64,000 nt of DNA from Alloacidobacterium sp035547425 (GCA_035547425.1 DASZUU010000051.1:62001-126000); one strand, 5' to 3'; shown: positions 26,180 to 34,108, numbered from the stretch's first letter. Numbers and translations: made by a program. Notes: generated by a model from the letters alone, not told the origin.

Positions 26180-26535
26180 GGAGCAAGAATCGATTTGCAT
26201 TGATATTCGACATCGTTCGATTGATCGATGACAGCATGATGCGGGCGGATATCACTAATCGACACTTCGTTAGCTTTCGCGCATGAGAAGACGGTGTGAT
26301 TAACAGAGCGAACCATGTGGCAACCGTCTTCTTTAACGTTAACCGGCAGGTCGGCTGAAACCTCAAATGATACGCAGCGAATGTTATTGGGAATGTGAAC
26401 TGTTTGACCGGGTAGAAGGCTGATATTCCTGATTGACCCATTAACGAAGCGTATATGCGGGTTATCGGGGTTGTAGTCCTGGGCGATTAGAGCAGAGGGT
26501 GCAAGGCAAACAAGCAGAGCTATAGCGATTTTCAT
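26176..26535 (-). CDS. Secreted protein on opposite strand of provirus (moron candidate)
   Basis: This is the only minus-strand gene of the element. The 119-aa product has a clear Sec signal peptide (MKIAIALLVCLAPSALIA, cleavage before QD) and a small beta-rich domain with three Cys (CVSFEVSAD, DGCHMVR, SCAKANE) that could form disulfides. No family was recognised. Reverse orientation, own reading and export suggest expression from the integrated state, for example superinfection exclusion or a change in the host surface. This is inference only. Confidence 0.6.
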   Translation of the reverse strand: MKIAIALLVCLAPSALIAQDYNPDNPHIRFVNGSIRNISLLPGQTVHIPNNIRCVSFEVSADLPVNVKEDGCHMVRSVNHTVFSCAKANEVSISDIRPHHAVIDQSNDVEYQCKSILAP

Positions 26536-26546
26536 GAGGCAATTAT

Positions 26547-26876
26547 ATGGCGAGTCTGGATGAACTAGAAGGGGATTTCGTAGAAGGAGTAGCGGTTCTC
26601 ATTCTCATTGTGTTTGCAGTTATTGTCCTACTCGCTTACGTGAACCTCAAGGACTTGAATCTGAGCTGGATTTCAAGCGGATTCAATAATTTCGCGGGCA
26701 ATATTAGTGATGGGCTTTATGACGCATGGTGGGTTCCATCTAGCATTTCATCGTCAATCAATACGGCACTCTCTTCTGTCTCTCAATGGCTGACTGAAAT
26801 CTTTTGGCACCCGGATTCCAGCGGAGATGTAGTCATTAGTCCTGGTGACGAAACAATTGTAGTGGGGGGCATATGA
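26547..26876 (+). CDS. Single-TM virion-membrane protein candidate (109 aa)
   Basis: An acidic start (MASLDELEGDFVEGVAV) leads into one strong TM (VLILIVFAVIVLLAYV), then a Ser/Asn/Trp-rich region. It opens a series of four coupled TM genes. The stop overlaps the next ATG. No family was recognised. Confidence 0.6.
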   Translation: MASLDELEGDFVEGVAVLILIVFAVIVLLAYVNLKDLNLSWISSGFNNFAGNISDGLYDAWWVPSSISSSINTALSSVSQWLTEIFWHPDSSGDVVISPGDETIVVGGI

Positions 26877-27079
26877 AAGCTTTAGATGCGCTTATCGAAG
26901 TCGGCGTTATTTGTGTTGTCGGGTTGCTCATTCTTGCTTTTTATCAGCGCTCAGTGGCGGCGCGATATTCGGCCTCGCAGGATGCGGCTACAGCGCAGCT
27001 CGAGCTGAATGCGGGCAATTCAATCATCAATGCTCTTTTTGGCTGGCAGCCCGGCAGTCAGTCATTACTAGGTTTGTGA
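26873..27079 (+). CDS. Single-TM protein (68 aa)
   Basis: ATGA overlap with the previous gene. The TM is VICVVGLLILAFYQRS, near the N-terminus; the rest is a short polar helix and a hydrophobic end. Probably another internal-membrane protein of the virion. No family was recognised. Confidence 0.58.
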   Translation: MKALDALIEVGVICVVGLLILAFYQRSVAARYSASQDAATAQLELNAGNSIINALFGWQPGSQSLLGL

Positions 27080-27086
27080 GGTCATC

Positions 27087-27392
27087 ATGGGAACTTTTTT
27101 GAAGTGGGCTGTCATCATCGTAATCGGGTATGTGGTCATTAAGTGGATCGAGCAGGCGGTTACTGCGTCTTCGTCTTCTACGGCTTCCAGCTCTAGCACT
27201 GGCACCGGAGTAACGAATGTCGGCAGCGGCTCGGCTTCGACTGTCGTGAGTGGCAGCGGCTATATTCCACCGGCAAGCACGATTGCGCCTTTCGTTGCCG
27301 GAAATGGATCCCGAGGCATCATTCCATTCGGCACTGCTTGGGGCATCACAACGCCTATTGTTCACACGGGTGCAAGATTGGCGGTGTCGTAA
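27087..27392 (+). CDS. Single-TM protein with Ser/Thr/Gly-rich body (101 aa)
   Basis: The N-terminal TM (WAVIIVIGYVVIKWI) is followed by a stretch of Ser/Thr/Gly repeats and a hydrophobic C-terminus. A GAGGTCATC leader precedes the ATG. Form is like minor membrane proteins below a capsid shell. The TAA overlaps the ATG of the next gene. Confidence 0.58.
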   Translation: MGTFLKWAVIIVIGYVVIKWIEQAVTASSSSTASSSSTGTGVTNVGSGSASTVVSGSGYIPPASTIAPFVAGNGSRGIIPFGTAWGITTPIVHTGARLAVS

Positions 27393-27979
27393 TGGCAAAG
27401 AGCAGCAGCAGCGGCGCAGTGAATACGGTCATCACGATTTTGGTAGTCCTGGTCGGCGGCTACGTGGTGTTGAAGGTACTTGGCGGGGTTGTTTCTGCGA
27501 ACGCGCAGAGCAATGCGCAGAATCAGAACATCGTTCAGAAGCTCCTGAACCAATTCAAGCAGACAGCTACCAAAGCAAGCCAGAACAGCGGCAACTCTGG
27601 TTTGAGTCTTGGGAGCAGTAGCAGCGGTGTTTCTGGTTTGATTGCGAGCTTGAAACAAGCTTGGTCGGATGGCCAATCCGCAATTGGACAACTGAATCCA
27701 TTTACAGATGACAGCGGTTTGCCACTCATCGGCGATCAGAGCATTAGCGATGCGTGGTCAGTGCTCGGCGAAGACTTTGGGCTTGATCCAAGTCTATTCA
27801 ATGACTCTTTGCCATCCACGGACAATTCGACCGACAGCGCCGGTTATATATCGAGCAATCCTGTAGGAGATTTCTTCGATTCAACTGGCTTTCAGGGTTT
27901 TGACATTCTCCAAGGCGGTAGCGATGACCTTGGTCAATACATGTGGCAGGACAATCTTGCCGATTCGCCGATTGAATAG
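27392..27979 (+). CDS. Single-TM protein with long Asp/Ser-rich tail (195 aa)
   Basis: ATG at 27392 is chosen over an upstream start because of the TAATG overlap. After a short Ser-rich lead it has one TM (TVITILVVLVGGYVVLKVLG), an Asn/Gln coiled region, and an acidic tail with GDQSISDAWSVLGEDFGLD. It resembles its neighbour in plan, suggesting a set of related virion-membrane proteins. No family was recognised. Confidence 0.6.
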   Translation: MAKSSSSGAVNTVITILVVLVGGYVVLKVLGGVVSANAQSNAQNQNIVQKLLNQFKQTATKASQNSGNSGLSLGSSSSGVSGLIASLKQAWSDGQSAIGQLNPFTDDSGLPLIGDQSISDAWSVLGEDFGLDPSLFNDSLPSTDNSTDSAGYISSNPVGDFFDSTGFQGFDILQGGSDDLGQYMWQDNLADSPIE

Positions 27980-27988
27980 GGGGAAACG

Positions 27989-28147
27989 ATGGATTTTTAC
28001 AAGGGCGTAACTCAACTCACGTTACTAGTTTTGGTCGTGTTGCTCGGAGAAAAGGCAGTGTGCGGGCCGTCGAAGAGGAAAAAGAAAAGCGCGATCAAAG
28101 CTCCGGTTGTTTACAACAATCTGCCCAGCGGAACAGCGATTCTCTGA
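27989..28147 (+). CDS. 52-aa TM peptide with basic tail
   Basis: ATG at 27989 follows GGGGGAAAC. The sequence starts MDFYKGVTQLTLLVLVVLLG, then continues with SKRKKKSAIK. The membrane helix plus positive cytoplasmic or interior tail may bind genome to membrane. The stop TGA overlaps the next ATG. It is too short for common gene callers. Confidence 0.55.
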   Translation: MDFYKGVTQLTLLVLVVLLGEKAVCGPSKRKKKSAIKAPVVYNNLPSGTAIL

Positions 28148-28365
28148 TGTCTACGCATGTTTCGGATATCTCCGCAATGGTGTTGCGGCATGACGAAGAC
28201 CTTTATCGGGGGAATCCGCCCGGTACTGGACTGACTACGCGCGTTGCTGTTGTCGAGGCAGAGCTTGCGCGGTTCGGTCGCAATGCAAACAAGCTGGTCT
28301 GGTCGGTAGTCGGCCTGTTGGTTGCCGTGCTGGCCGAACTGGTCAAAGGATTTTTTTTGAAGTGA
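28147..28365 (+). CDS. 72-aa protein with C-terminal TM (holin- or scaffold-like)
   Basis: ATG at 28147 overlaps the preceding stop (TGATG). A short polar N-terminus and coiled-coil segment (TTRVAVVEAELARFG) precede a C-terminal TM (LVWSVVGLLVAVLAELV) and a basic end. Coiled coil plus C-terminal TM is a form seen in holin-like lysis accessory proteins, but a virion role is equally possible. Confidence 0.55.
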   Translation: MSTHVSDISAMVLRHDEDLYRGNPPGTGLTTRVAVVEAELARFGRNANKLVWSVVGLLVAVLAELVKGFFLK

Positions 28366-28376
28366 AGGGAGAGAAC

Positions 28377-28781
28377 ATGGCAAATATGTTTGTGAAAATC
28401 GGCGGGAAAGTTTGGGACATTCTCAGCTATCCCTTTGTGCATGCGGCTCAAATTGCGCATATGCTCAGTTCGGCGGAAAAGGATGTTCCGGGGCTCAAGG
28501 ATGCCATTGCGGGCCTCGTAGAGCGCGGCGAAAAGGTAGATGCGGAAGCTCTGGCAGTGTGGGGAACAAAGGGTTTGAGTTTGCCTGACGACCTCGCCGC
28601 CCTGGCTGACGTAAAGGATTTCTTCAGCTACTTTAAAGACACTTTCTGCCCTAGCATCGAGCAGCTCTATAAGGATTTCACTTCGCAGAGCAGCGATTCT
28701 TCAGCCGCCACTGACACGCCAGCGCCAGCTACTACAAGCGCAAGCGTTCACACGGAAACATCGAAATTAGCACCTGCCTAG
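28377..28781 (+). CDS. Helical provirus protein, unknown (134 aa)
   Basis: ATG at 28377 follows GGGAGAG. The product starts MANMFVKIGGKVWDILSYPF, continues as a charged helical domain (residues 20-100) and ends in a Thr/Ala/Ser/Pro-rich tail. It has no strong TM. No family was recognised. A hairpin GGGCCGGG / CCCGGCCC (28798-28821) follows and may reduce readthrough to the spike gene. Confidence 0.58.
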   Translation: MANMFVKIGGKVWDILSYPFVHAAQIAHMLSSAEKDVPGLKDAIAGLVERGEKVDAEALAVWGTKGLSLPDDLAALADVKDFFSYFKDTFCPSIEQLYKDFTSQSSDSSAATDTPAPATTSASVHTETSKLAPA

Positions 28782-28860
28782 AGACAAAGTAGGCGAGGGG
28801 CCGGGCGTAACTTCCCGGCCCTATATGGCGAACTATAGCGATATTTGCAAGGCGGTTTAG

Positions 28861-31632
28861 ATGGTGAACTGGAAGCGTATTTGTCTGCGATTTTTCTTTA
28901 CATTCGGAGTGTCGCTATTGTTGCTTATGTGGGCTATGAGTCTCCATGCCCAGACCGACAACACTTTTTATGTGAAGCAATTCCCGGGTAAAGATGTAGC
29001 AACAAAGCTGGCGAATGCGCAGGATTCCTGCACGCGCAGCACGTCTCTTACGTGTGTCATCATCATTGATTCAAGCTTGGCGGCTTATCCGAACGGCGCT
29101 TTGCCTACGCCGTGCGCACAGTGCTACATCATCGACTATCGCGTAAAGCCATTGCCGCCGCTCGGTGGCGTAGTTGCTTCTGTCGCTTTACTCGAATCGT
29201 ATAGCTGGGCAGCGCTGCAATCTCTCAATACTGCGCAACTGGCAGGTTACACACAGACGCCGCTTGGCGCAGGTACTTTTCACTGGACAAACACTCCGAC
29301 TACTCCGGATGGTTGCACAGCATTTGCAGGTTCGGATGATCCAAGCGGTTCGCATGGCGCAATGGTGCGCGAGATGGACGGGCCGCTCTACCCCGAGATG
29401 TGCGGAGCTATAGGCGACGGTGTGACGGATGATTGCGCAGCTTTGACGCGGTGGGGAGCAGCGCCGGTGTGGGAAAAATCAATGCACCGGAAAACCTATG
29501 CGACAAGCTGCACTGTGAATATGAACGGCGAACTCGGAAAGACATTTCAAGGTAATCCGAGTGCTCTTTTCTGGTGGGGACTCAATGCGCCACCGGGAGC
29601 GGAAATTCTGGAAACAACGAACAATATCCCGATCATGACAGTGTATGGTTCGCGTGGACTGTGGCATTTCCCTGTACTCGCATATGCGAATCTGCAAACT
29701 GTTACGATGACTTCTCCCTCCGGCTTTATCTCATGCGCAGCGGGCACGATGGGAACAACCTGCAATCCCTACTCCGTGGGCCTCCTGGTCGAGCCCTACC
29801 CGAACATCGGTGGCCTGTACATGAGCCGGGACATTTCGATGTACGTGGCGAATGCCGCTATAGGATTCGGCATCGCACGCGCATTTTATGACACGATCAC
29901 CGGTGATGCGGTTATCAGCGGAAGTGGAGATACTGGCACCACAACGGTTACAGTTTTCAACACTCCCGGAGATATCAGCACGCAATACCCATGGCTTCCG
30001 CAGATGTACGCGCAGCTGCAATTGAGCGATGGAAGTTGGTTTGTCAGTCGAATACAGTCAATCGATCCATCCACGAACACTATAGTGATGAAAGGCGCGG
30101 CTCCATTGGCTGCGAAGTCCAACGCGTATATCGTGCATTCCAACGCACTGCAAACCAAGGGCGAACAAGCTCCGGTACTCACGGCGATTAACAATTTTTC
30201 TAATACCTTCAGCTATGTGCAGATTTTCCAGCCCACGTTTGAAGGTTGGTACGACAACGGCGTCGGAACACCGAATCATTACGTACAAAGGTACATTGAA
30301 TGGAACCCGGTCGCCGGTGACAACTGGCACAGGTATGGCACAGTAAAAAATGCTATCTATGAAAACAATCGAGATGGCGATGTGATGGGGCAAACGAACA
30401 TCGAGCACATTATTTCGCTTGGCTCGATGTGGGTGCATAACAGCGCGGATGGCGTGGTAGACGGCGGCACGGTGCATTGTGAAGGTTGCGGGCTGGTCAC
30501 GGACGGCACAGCCATTTTTTCATGGGCAACGGCGAACGCGCATTTCGATGACATAAGCATCGAATACAGTCGGATGCTTGCGGACAATTCCGATCTGGCT
30601 GCACCATTCAACAGTCCTATAGTGAACGGTGTTGGTGTCTTCATGCCGTCACCGACGCAAGCGATGGATTCGACCTCTGCAACCACGTTTACTGGTCGGG
30701 GTATCTGGAATATCGAGCAGCTTGCAACGCTGGAAAACATCGTGGATTCATCGGCGGGCGCTTCGCCGATTGCGTATTTAGTCAGAGGGCATGGCAACGG
30801 CAATAACTATAGTGACGTGCATATTCATGCTTGGACGAACACGCGAGATAGCGGATTTTTCCCTGCCGGACAGTTTGTCTATCCGTTGCTTGGTCCAGCG
30901 CCGCTCATCGATGGCATCATGCCGTCCGGTACGGTCGCCTATGGCCTGAAAATTCCCATCACGACAACGGGCTGCAATGCCACGACAACCGCAACTGGGC
31001 GGCTCTATTCGACTATTGCAAACTGGCTTCCCTCTGCAATCAGCGTGAACGGCGGCAGTCCCTACGTGCAGGGTTCACCGACCGCGGGAATCTACACGGA
31101 TTTCAGCTGCACGACTTTGCTGAGTAGCGCTAATAATCATTCGATCGCAGCGAATACAAAGCTGTCTAACTTCATCATGCCTCTGAGCGCCATGGCTCAA
31201 AATCAGCTCTACAACACGGGCGCAAGCAATAATCTGTTTTTGGATGTAACGGCGGCATCGTCTCCGACCTCGATAACGCATGCTGCAACGTCGAGCTATT
31301 GCACCGGGCGCAACGGCGGCTATCTCAACACAAATATTTGTGTCATCACTCTGGCGAGTGCTCCCTCTCTGGCCATTCAGCCAGGGCAAGCCATTCAGAT
31401 TACCGGCTCGGCAAACAAAGGGTTGCAGGACATCAGCGGAGTCACTACGTATGTGACTGATGTGCCGGACTCAACGCATCTCGTGGTGTATGTTGATAGC
31501 TTGGACTGCACGAATTACGGAACCGGGCCGGATGCGAGCTGCGGAACGGAAACGCATCCGCAACCCGAAAGCGGTATGACAATTACTGTCATTCCGACTG
31601 TGAACGCGTTTGTGACCGGCAGCAAATTTTAA
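28861..31632 (+). CDS. Large spike protein with N-terminal membrane anchor and beta-helix (pectate-lyase-like) domain
   Basis: At 923 aa this is the largest provirus gene. It begins with a basic patch and a hydrophobic helix (RFFFTFGVSLLLLMWAMSL), which could be a cleaved signal or a retained anchor. At about 170-190 the motif CGAIGDGVTDDCAAL matches the start of pectate-lyase-3 / tailspike beta-helix domains. The remainder is long, beta-rich and Thr/Gly/Asn-rich, as in receptor-binding or glycan-degrading spikes, with repeated Cys. The role is probably binding or digesting host surface glycans. Gene position near the end of the virion block fits. Confidence 0.7.
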   Translation: MVNWKRICLRFFFTFGVSLLLLMWAMSLHAQTDNTFYVKQFPGKDVATKLANAQDSCTRSTSLTCVIIIDSSLAAYPNGALPTPCAQCYIIDYRVKPLPPLGGVVASVALLESYSWAALQSLNTAQLAGYTQTPLGAGTFHWTNTPTTPDGCTAFAGSDDPSGSHGAMVREMDGPLYPEMCGAIGDGVTDDCAALTRWGAAPVWEKSMHRKTYATSCTVNMNGELGKTFQGNPSALFWWGLNAPPGAEILETTNNIPIMTVYGSRGLWHFPVLAYANLQTVTMTSPSGFISCAAGTMGTTCNPYSVGLLVEPYPNIGGLYMSRDISMYVANAAIGFGIARAFYDTITGDAVISGSGDTGTTTVTVFNTPGDISTQYPWLPQMYAQLQLSDGSWFVSRIQSIDPSTNTIVMKGAAPLAAKSNAYIVHSNALQTKGEQAPVLTAINNFSNTFSYVQIFQPTFEGWYDNGVGTPNHYVQRYIEWNPVAGDNWHRYGTVKNAIYENNRDGDVMGQTNIEHIISLGSMWVHNSADGVVDGGTVHCEGCGLVTDGTAIFSWATANAHFDDISIEYSRMLADNSDLAAPFNSPIVNGVGVFMPSPTQAMDSTSATTFTGRGIWNIEQLATLENIVDSSAGASPIAYLVRGHGNGNNYSDVHIHAWTNTRDSGFFPAGQFVYPLLGPAPLIDGIMPSGTVAYGLKIPITTTGCNATTTATGRLYSTIANWLPSAISVNGGSPYVQGSPTAGIYTDFSCTTLLSSANNHSIAANTKLSNFIMPLSAMAQNQLYNTGASNNLFLDVTAASSPTSITHAATSSYCTGRNGGYLNTNICVITLASAPSLAIQPGQAIQITGSANKGLQDISGVTTYVTDVPDSTHLVVYVDSLDCTNYGTGPDASCGTETHPQPESGMTITVIPTVNAFVTGSKF

Positions 31633-31643
31633 GGAGTCACAGA

Positions 31644-31883
31644 ATGAACATTTTGAGTTTAGTCAAGGCAGCAAAGGGCGGAATGAGCGCAGATGAACTG
31701 CTGGAGATGCTGTCTAGTCTCGGCATCAACATGACCATTACGCCGCTCAATTCTCAGTCGGAGAAGGCGGAGGAATTTGTATCTCTCGCCAATGCTTCGA
31801 TACGCCCGCAATCGAAAGTAATAAAGTTGTCGGCCACGCTCAAAGACGGTGAACCGCTGTTGGCAATCATGGTCCTCCCCTGA
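31644..31883 (+). CDS. Small provirus protein, unknown (79 aa)
   Basis: ATG at 31644 lies 11 nt after the spike stop with AAGGAGT upstream. The helical N-terminus (LSLVKAAKGGMSADELLEML) and a beta-like C-terminus ending ILLAIMVLP-like residues are seen. It is the last gene before the right end. No family was recognised; an accessory to the spike is only a guess. Confidence 0.58.
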   Translation: MNILSLVKAAKGGMSADELLEMLSSLGINMTITPLNSQSEKAEEFVSLANASIRPQSKVIKLSATLKDGEPLLAIMVLP

Positions 31884-31964
31884 CGCGTTCAATTTTTTTT
31901 CTTGACGCGCCGCTATAGTGGCCGTAAAGTCTTTCCTAACACAACACCCCGCCACGCACCGAAG

Positions 31965-31992
31965 CCCTTCGGTAATATCCGTTATCGGACAT
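31965..31992 (-). other. Right attachment junction (attR), dif-like XerCD site
   Basis: CCCTTCGGTAA (31965-31975), centre TATCCG (31976-31981), TTATCGGACAT (31982-31992). The last arm is intact and equals the XerC-side arm in the internal inverted copy except for one base. The first arm is unlike dif and is part of a small hairpin ACCGAA / TTCGGT (31958-31973), as expected for phage-side DNA. It shares the 13-nt core with the left junction. Confidence 0.7.
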
Positions 31993-32026
31993 AACCCGGA
32001 CTGGAGATAATGACTGGGCCGGTAAT

Positions 32027-32056
32027 TTGTACATTAAAGCAATGAATTCATATAGT
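32027..32056 (+). promoter_or_regulatory. Probable sigma-70-type promoter of uvrB
   Basis: TTGTAC, an 18-nt spacer and TATAGT lie on the chromosomal side of the right junction, 62 nt before the uvrB start, so integration should leave uvrB expression intact. Confidence 0.45.
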
Positions 32057-32117
32057 TCCAGGGATACTTATGAGTGGCCCCACCTACTATCCGCTACCAT
32101 GAATACTTGAGGTGCAG

Positions 32118-34106
32118 ATGGATTTTCAGCTGGTAAGCGACTATAAGCCGCGCGGAGATCAGGGCCATGCCATCGAGGAGCTGGTATCCGGCGTCAATGC
32201 CGGAGAAAAACACCAGGTGCTGCTCGGCGTTACCGGCTCGGGCAAGACCTTCACCATGGCCAAAATCATCGAGGAGCTCAACCGCCCCGCCCTGATTCTG
32301 GCCCACAATAAAACCCTCGCAGCCCAGCTCTATCACGAGTTCAAGCAGTTCTTTCCCTCCAACGCCGTCGAATATTTCGTCTCGTACTACGACTACTACC
32401 AGCCCGAGGCCTACATTCCCGCCGGCGACCTCTACATCGAAAAAGAAGCCACCATCAACGAAGAGCTGGACAAGCTCCGCCTCTCCGCCACGCGCTCCCT
32501 CTTCGAGCGCCGCGACGTTATCATCGTCTCCTCCGTCTCCTGCATCTACGGCCTCGGCGACCCCGACGCCTACTACGGCATGCTCCTCCTGCTCGAAAAA
32601 GGCCAGCGCGTCCGCCGCGAAGACATCACCCGCAAGCTGGTCGAAATTCTCTACGAACGCAACGATTCCGATTTTCGCCGCGGCACCTTCCGCGTCCGCG
32701 GCGACGTCATCGAAGTCTTCCCCACCTACGACGAGAACGCCTATCGCATCGAGCTCTTCGGCGATGAGGTCGACACGCTCGCGCAGATCGACCCGCTCTT
32801 CGGAACCGTGAAGCAGAAATTCGCCCGCCTGCCCATCTATCCCAAGAGCCACTATGTCGTAAAGCCGGAAAAGAAAAACGGCGCCATCGCCTCCATCCTC
32901 GAAGAGCTGGAATGGTGGGAAAAGGAGCTGGAATCGCAAGGCCGCCTCGTCGAGTCCCAGCGCATCCATCAGCGCACGCGCTTCGATCTCGAAATGATCA
33001 AGTCCGTCGGCTACTGCCACGGCATCGAAAACTACTCGCGCCACTTCTCCGGACGACTGCCCGGGGAGCCGCCGCCGACGCTGCTCGACTACTTCCCCCG
33101 CGACTACCTGCTCTTCATCGACGAATCGCACGCCACCGTCCCGCAGCTCCACGGCATGTGGCATGGCGACCGCTCCCGCAAGCAGAATCTCGTCGACTAC
33201 GGCTTCCGCCTGCCCTCAGCCGTCGACAATCGGCCGCTGAAGTTCGAGGAGTTCGATGTCCGCACCAACCAGCTCATCTACGTCTCCGCCACGCCCGGCG
33301 CCTACGAGTTGACCAAGTCCGCCGGAGTCGTTGTCGAACAGATTATCCGGCCCACCGGCCTCATCGATCCCGAAGTCGAGATTCGGCCCGTGCGCGGGCA
33401 GATCGACGATCTACTGGCCGAGATCCGCGACCGCGCCTCGAAGAACGAGCGCGTGCTCGTCACAACCCTGACCAAGCGCATGGCCGAAGACCTCGCCGGA
33501 TACTATACCGAAGTCGGCGTGCGCTGCCGCTATATGCACTCGGAAATCGAAACCCTGGAACGCGTGCGCCTGCTGCGCGATCTGCGCAAAGGCGAGTATG
33601 ACGTGCTCATCGGCATCAACCTGCTGCGCGAAGGACTCGACCTGCCGGAAGTCTCGCTCGTAGCCATCCTCGATGCCGACAAGGAAGGTTTCCTGCGTTC
33701 CACCGGCTCCCTCATCCAGACCATCGGACGCGCCGCCCGCCACGTGAATGGCCGCGCCATCCTCTACGCCGACCGCATCACCGACTCTATGAAGCAGGCG
33801 ATGGATGAAACCTCCCGCCGCCGCGAAGTACAGCGCGCTTACAACGAAGAGCACGGTATCACGCCGACCTCCGTCATCCGCGCAGCCGATATGTCGCTGG
33901 CCCAGATTCTCAAAGCCGACTACGCCGACCTCACCGAAGAAACCGACGAAGTGCCGGAATTCAAATCGCAGGCCGAGCTTGATGCCTATATCGGCAAGCT
34001 CGAAGAAGAGATGCGCGAAGCCGCAAAGAAATTTGAGTTCGAGAAAGCAGCAAAATTGCGCGATACCGTAAAAGAAATGCGCACCAAGGAGTTTTTGTTC
34101 GGATAA
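32118..34106 (+). CDS. uvrB: Excinuclease ABC subunit B
   Basis: UvrB is the damage-verifying helicase-like subunit of bacterial nucleotide excision repair, working with UvrA and UvrC. The 662-aa product has Walker A GVTGSGKT (37-44), the beta-hairpin region with YYDYYQPEAYIP, helicase motifs to QTIGRAARHVNGRAI, and the C-terminal UVR domain (LEEEMREAAKKFEFEKAAKLRD) that contacts UvrC. ATG at 32118 is preferred, with GAGG 5 nt upstream; GTG at 32112 is the alternative. Codons here end strongly in C, unlike genes left of the provirus. Confidence 0.97.
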   Translation: MDFQLVSDYKPRGDQGHAIEELVSGVNAGEKHQVLLGVTGSGKTFTMAKIIEELNRPALILAHNKTLAAQLYHEFKQFFPSNAVEYFVSYYDYYQPEAYIPAGDLYIEKEATINEELDKLRLSATRSLFERRDVIIVSSVSCIYGLGDPDAYYGMLLLLEKGQRVRREDITRKLVEILYERNDSDFRRGTFRVRGDVIEVFPTYDENAYRIELFGDEVDTLAQIDPLFGTVKQKFARLPIYPKSHYVVKPEKKNGAIASILEELEWWEKELESQGRLVESQRIHQRTRFDLEMIKSVGYCHGIENYSRHFSGRLPGEPPPTLLDYFPRDYLLFIDESHATVPQLHGMWHGDRSRKQNLVDYGFRLPSAVDNRPLKFEEFDVRTNQLIYVSATPGAYELTKSAGVVVEQIIRPTGLIDPEVEIRPVRGQIDDLLAEIRDRASKNERVLVTTLTKRMAEDLAGYYTEVGVRCRYMHSEIETLERVRLLRDLRKGEYDVLIGINLLREGLDLPEVSLVAILDADKEGFLRSTGSLIQTIGRAARHVNGRAILYADRITDSMKQAMDETSRRREVQRAYNEEHGITPTSVIRAADMSLAQILKADYADLTEETDEVPEFKSQAELDAYIGKLEEEMREAAKKFEFEKAAKLRDTVKEMRTKEFLFG

Positions 34107-34108
34107 TT

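Larger units (their letters stand above)
18703..31986 (+). mobile_element. Integrase-less provirus (double-jelly-roll capsid type) integrated at a dif-like site
   Basis: The element lies between two direct copies of a 13-nt core; recombination between them would release a 13,271-nt circle. About 25 genes occur, all + except one, many with ATGA or TAATG overlaps. Recognisable functions are HUH Rep, SSB-like protein, packaging-type P-loop ATPase, candidate double-jelly-roll capsid protein, muralytic protein, basic DNA-binding-like peptide, many single-TM proteins and a beta-helix spike. There is no integrase, terminase, portal or tail gene, which argues against a tailed phage. Content resembles PM2-like (dsDNA) or FLiP-like (ssDNA) membrane-containing phages; which of the two is not decidable by eye. 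Confidence 0.82.

Noticed and set aside
31903..31918. TTGACG followed by TATAGT as a promoter near the right end
   Set aside because: Only 6 nt separate the boxes; spacing is impossible for a sigma-70 promoter. TATAGT is one of the CTATAG copies.
18703..31986. Interpretation as a filamentous (Inoviridae) prophage, given XerCD use and a possible Zot-like ATPase
   Set aside because: There is no coat-like gene set with adsorption protein or secretin, and the capsid candidate and large beta-helix spike do not fit; the resemblance lies in replication and integration only.
18703..31986. Integration into a tRNA gene
   Set aside because: No tRNA cloverleaf is visible at either junction, and no tyrosine or serine integrase is encoded.
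32094..33164. Long 356-aa minus-strand reading frame opposite uvrB
   Set aside because: It is an antisense shadow of a GC-rich, C-ending gene; its translation is Val/Gly/Asp-monotone and matches no family.
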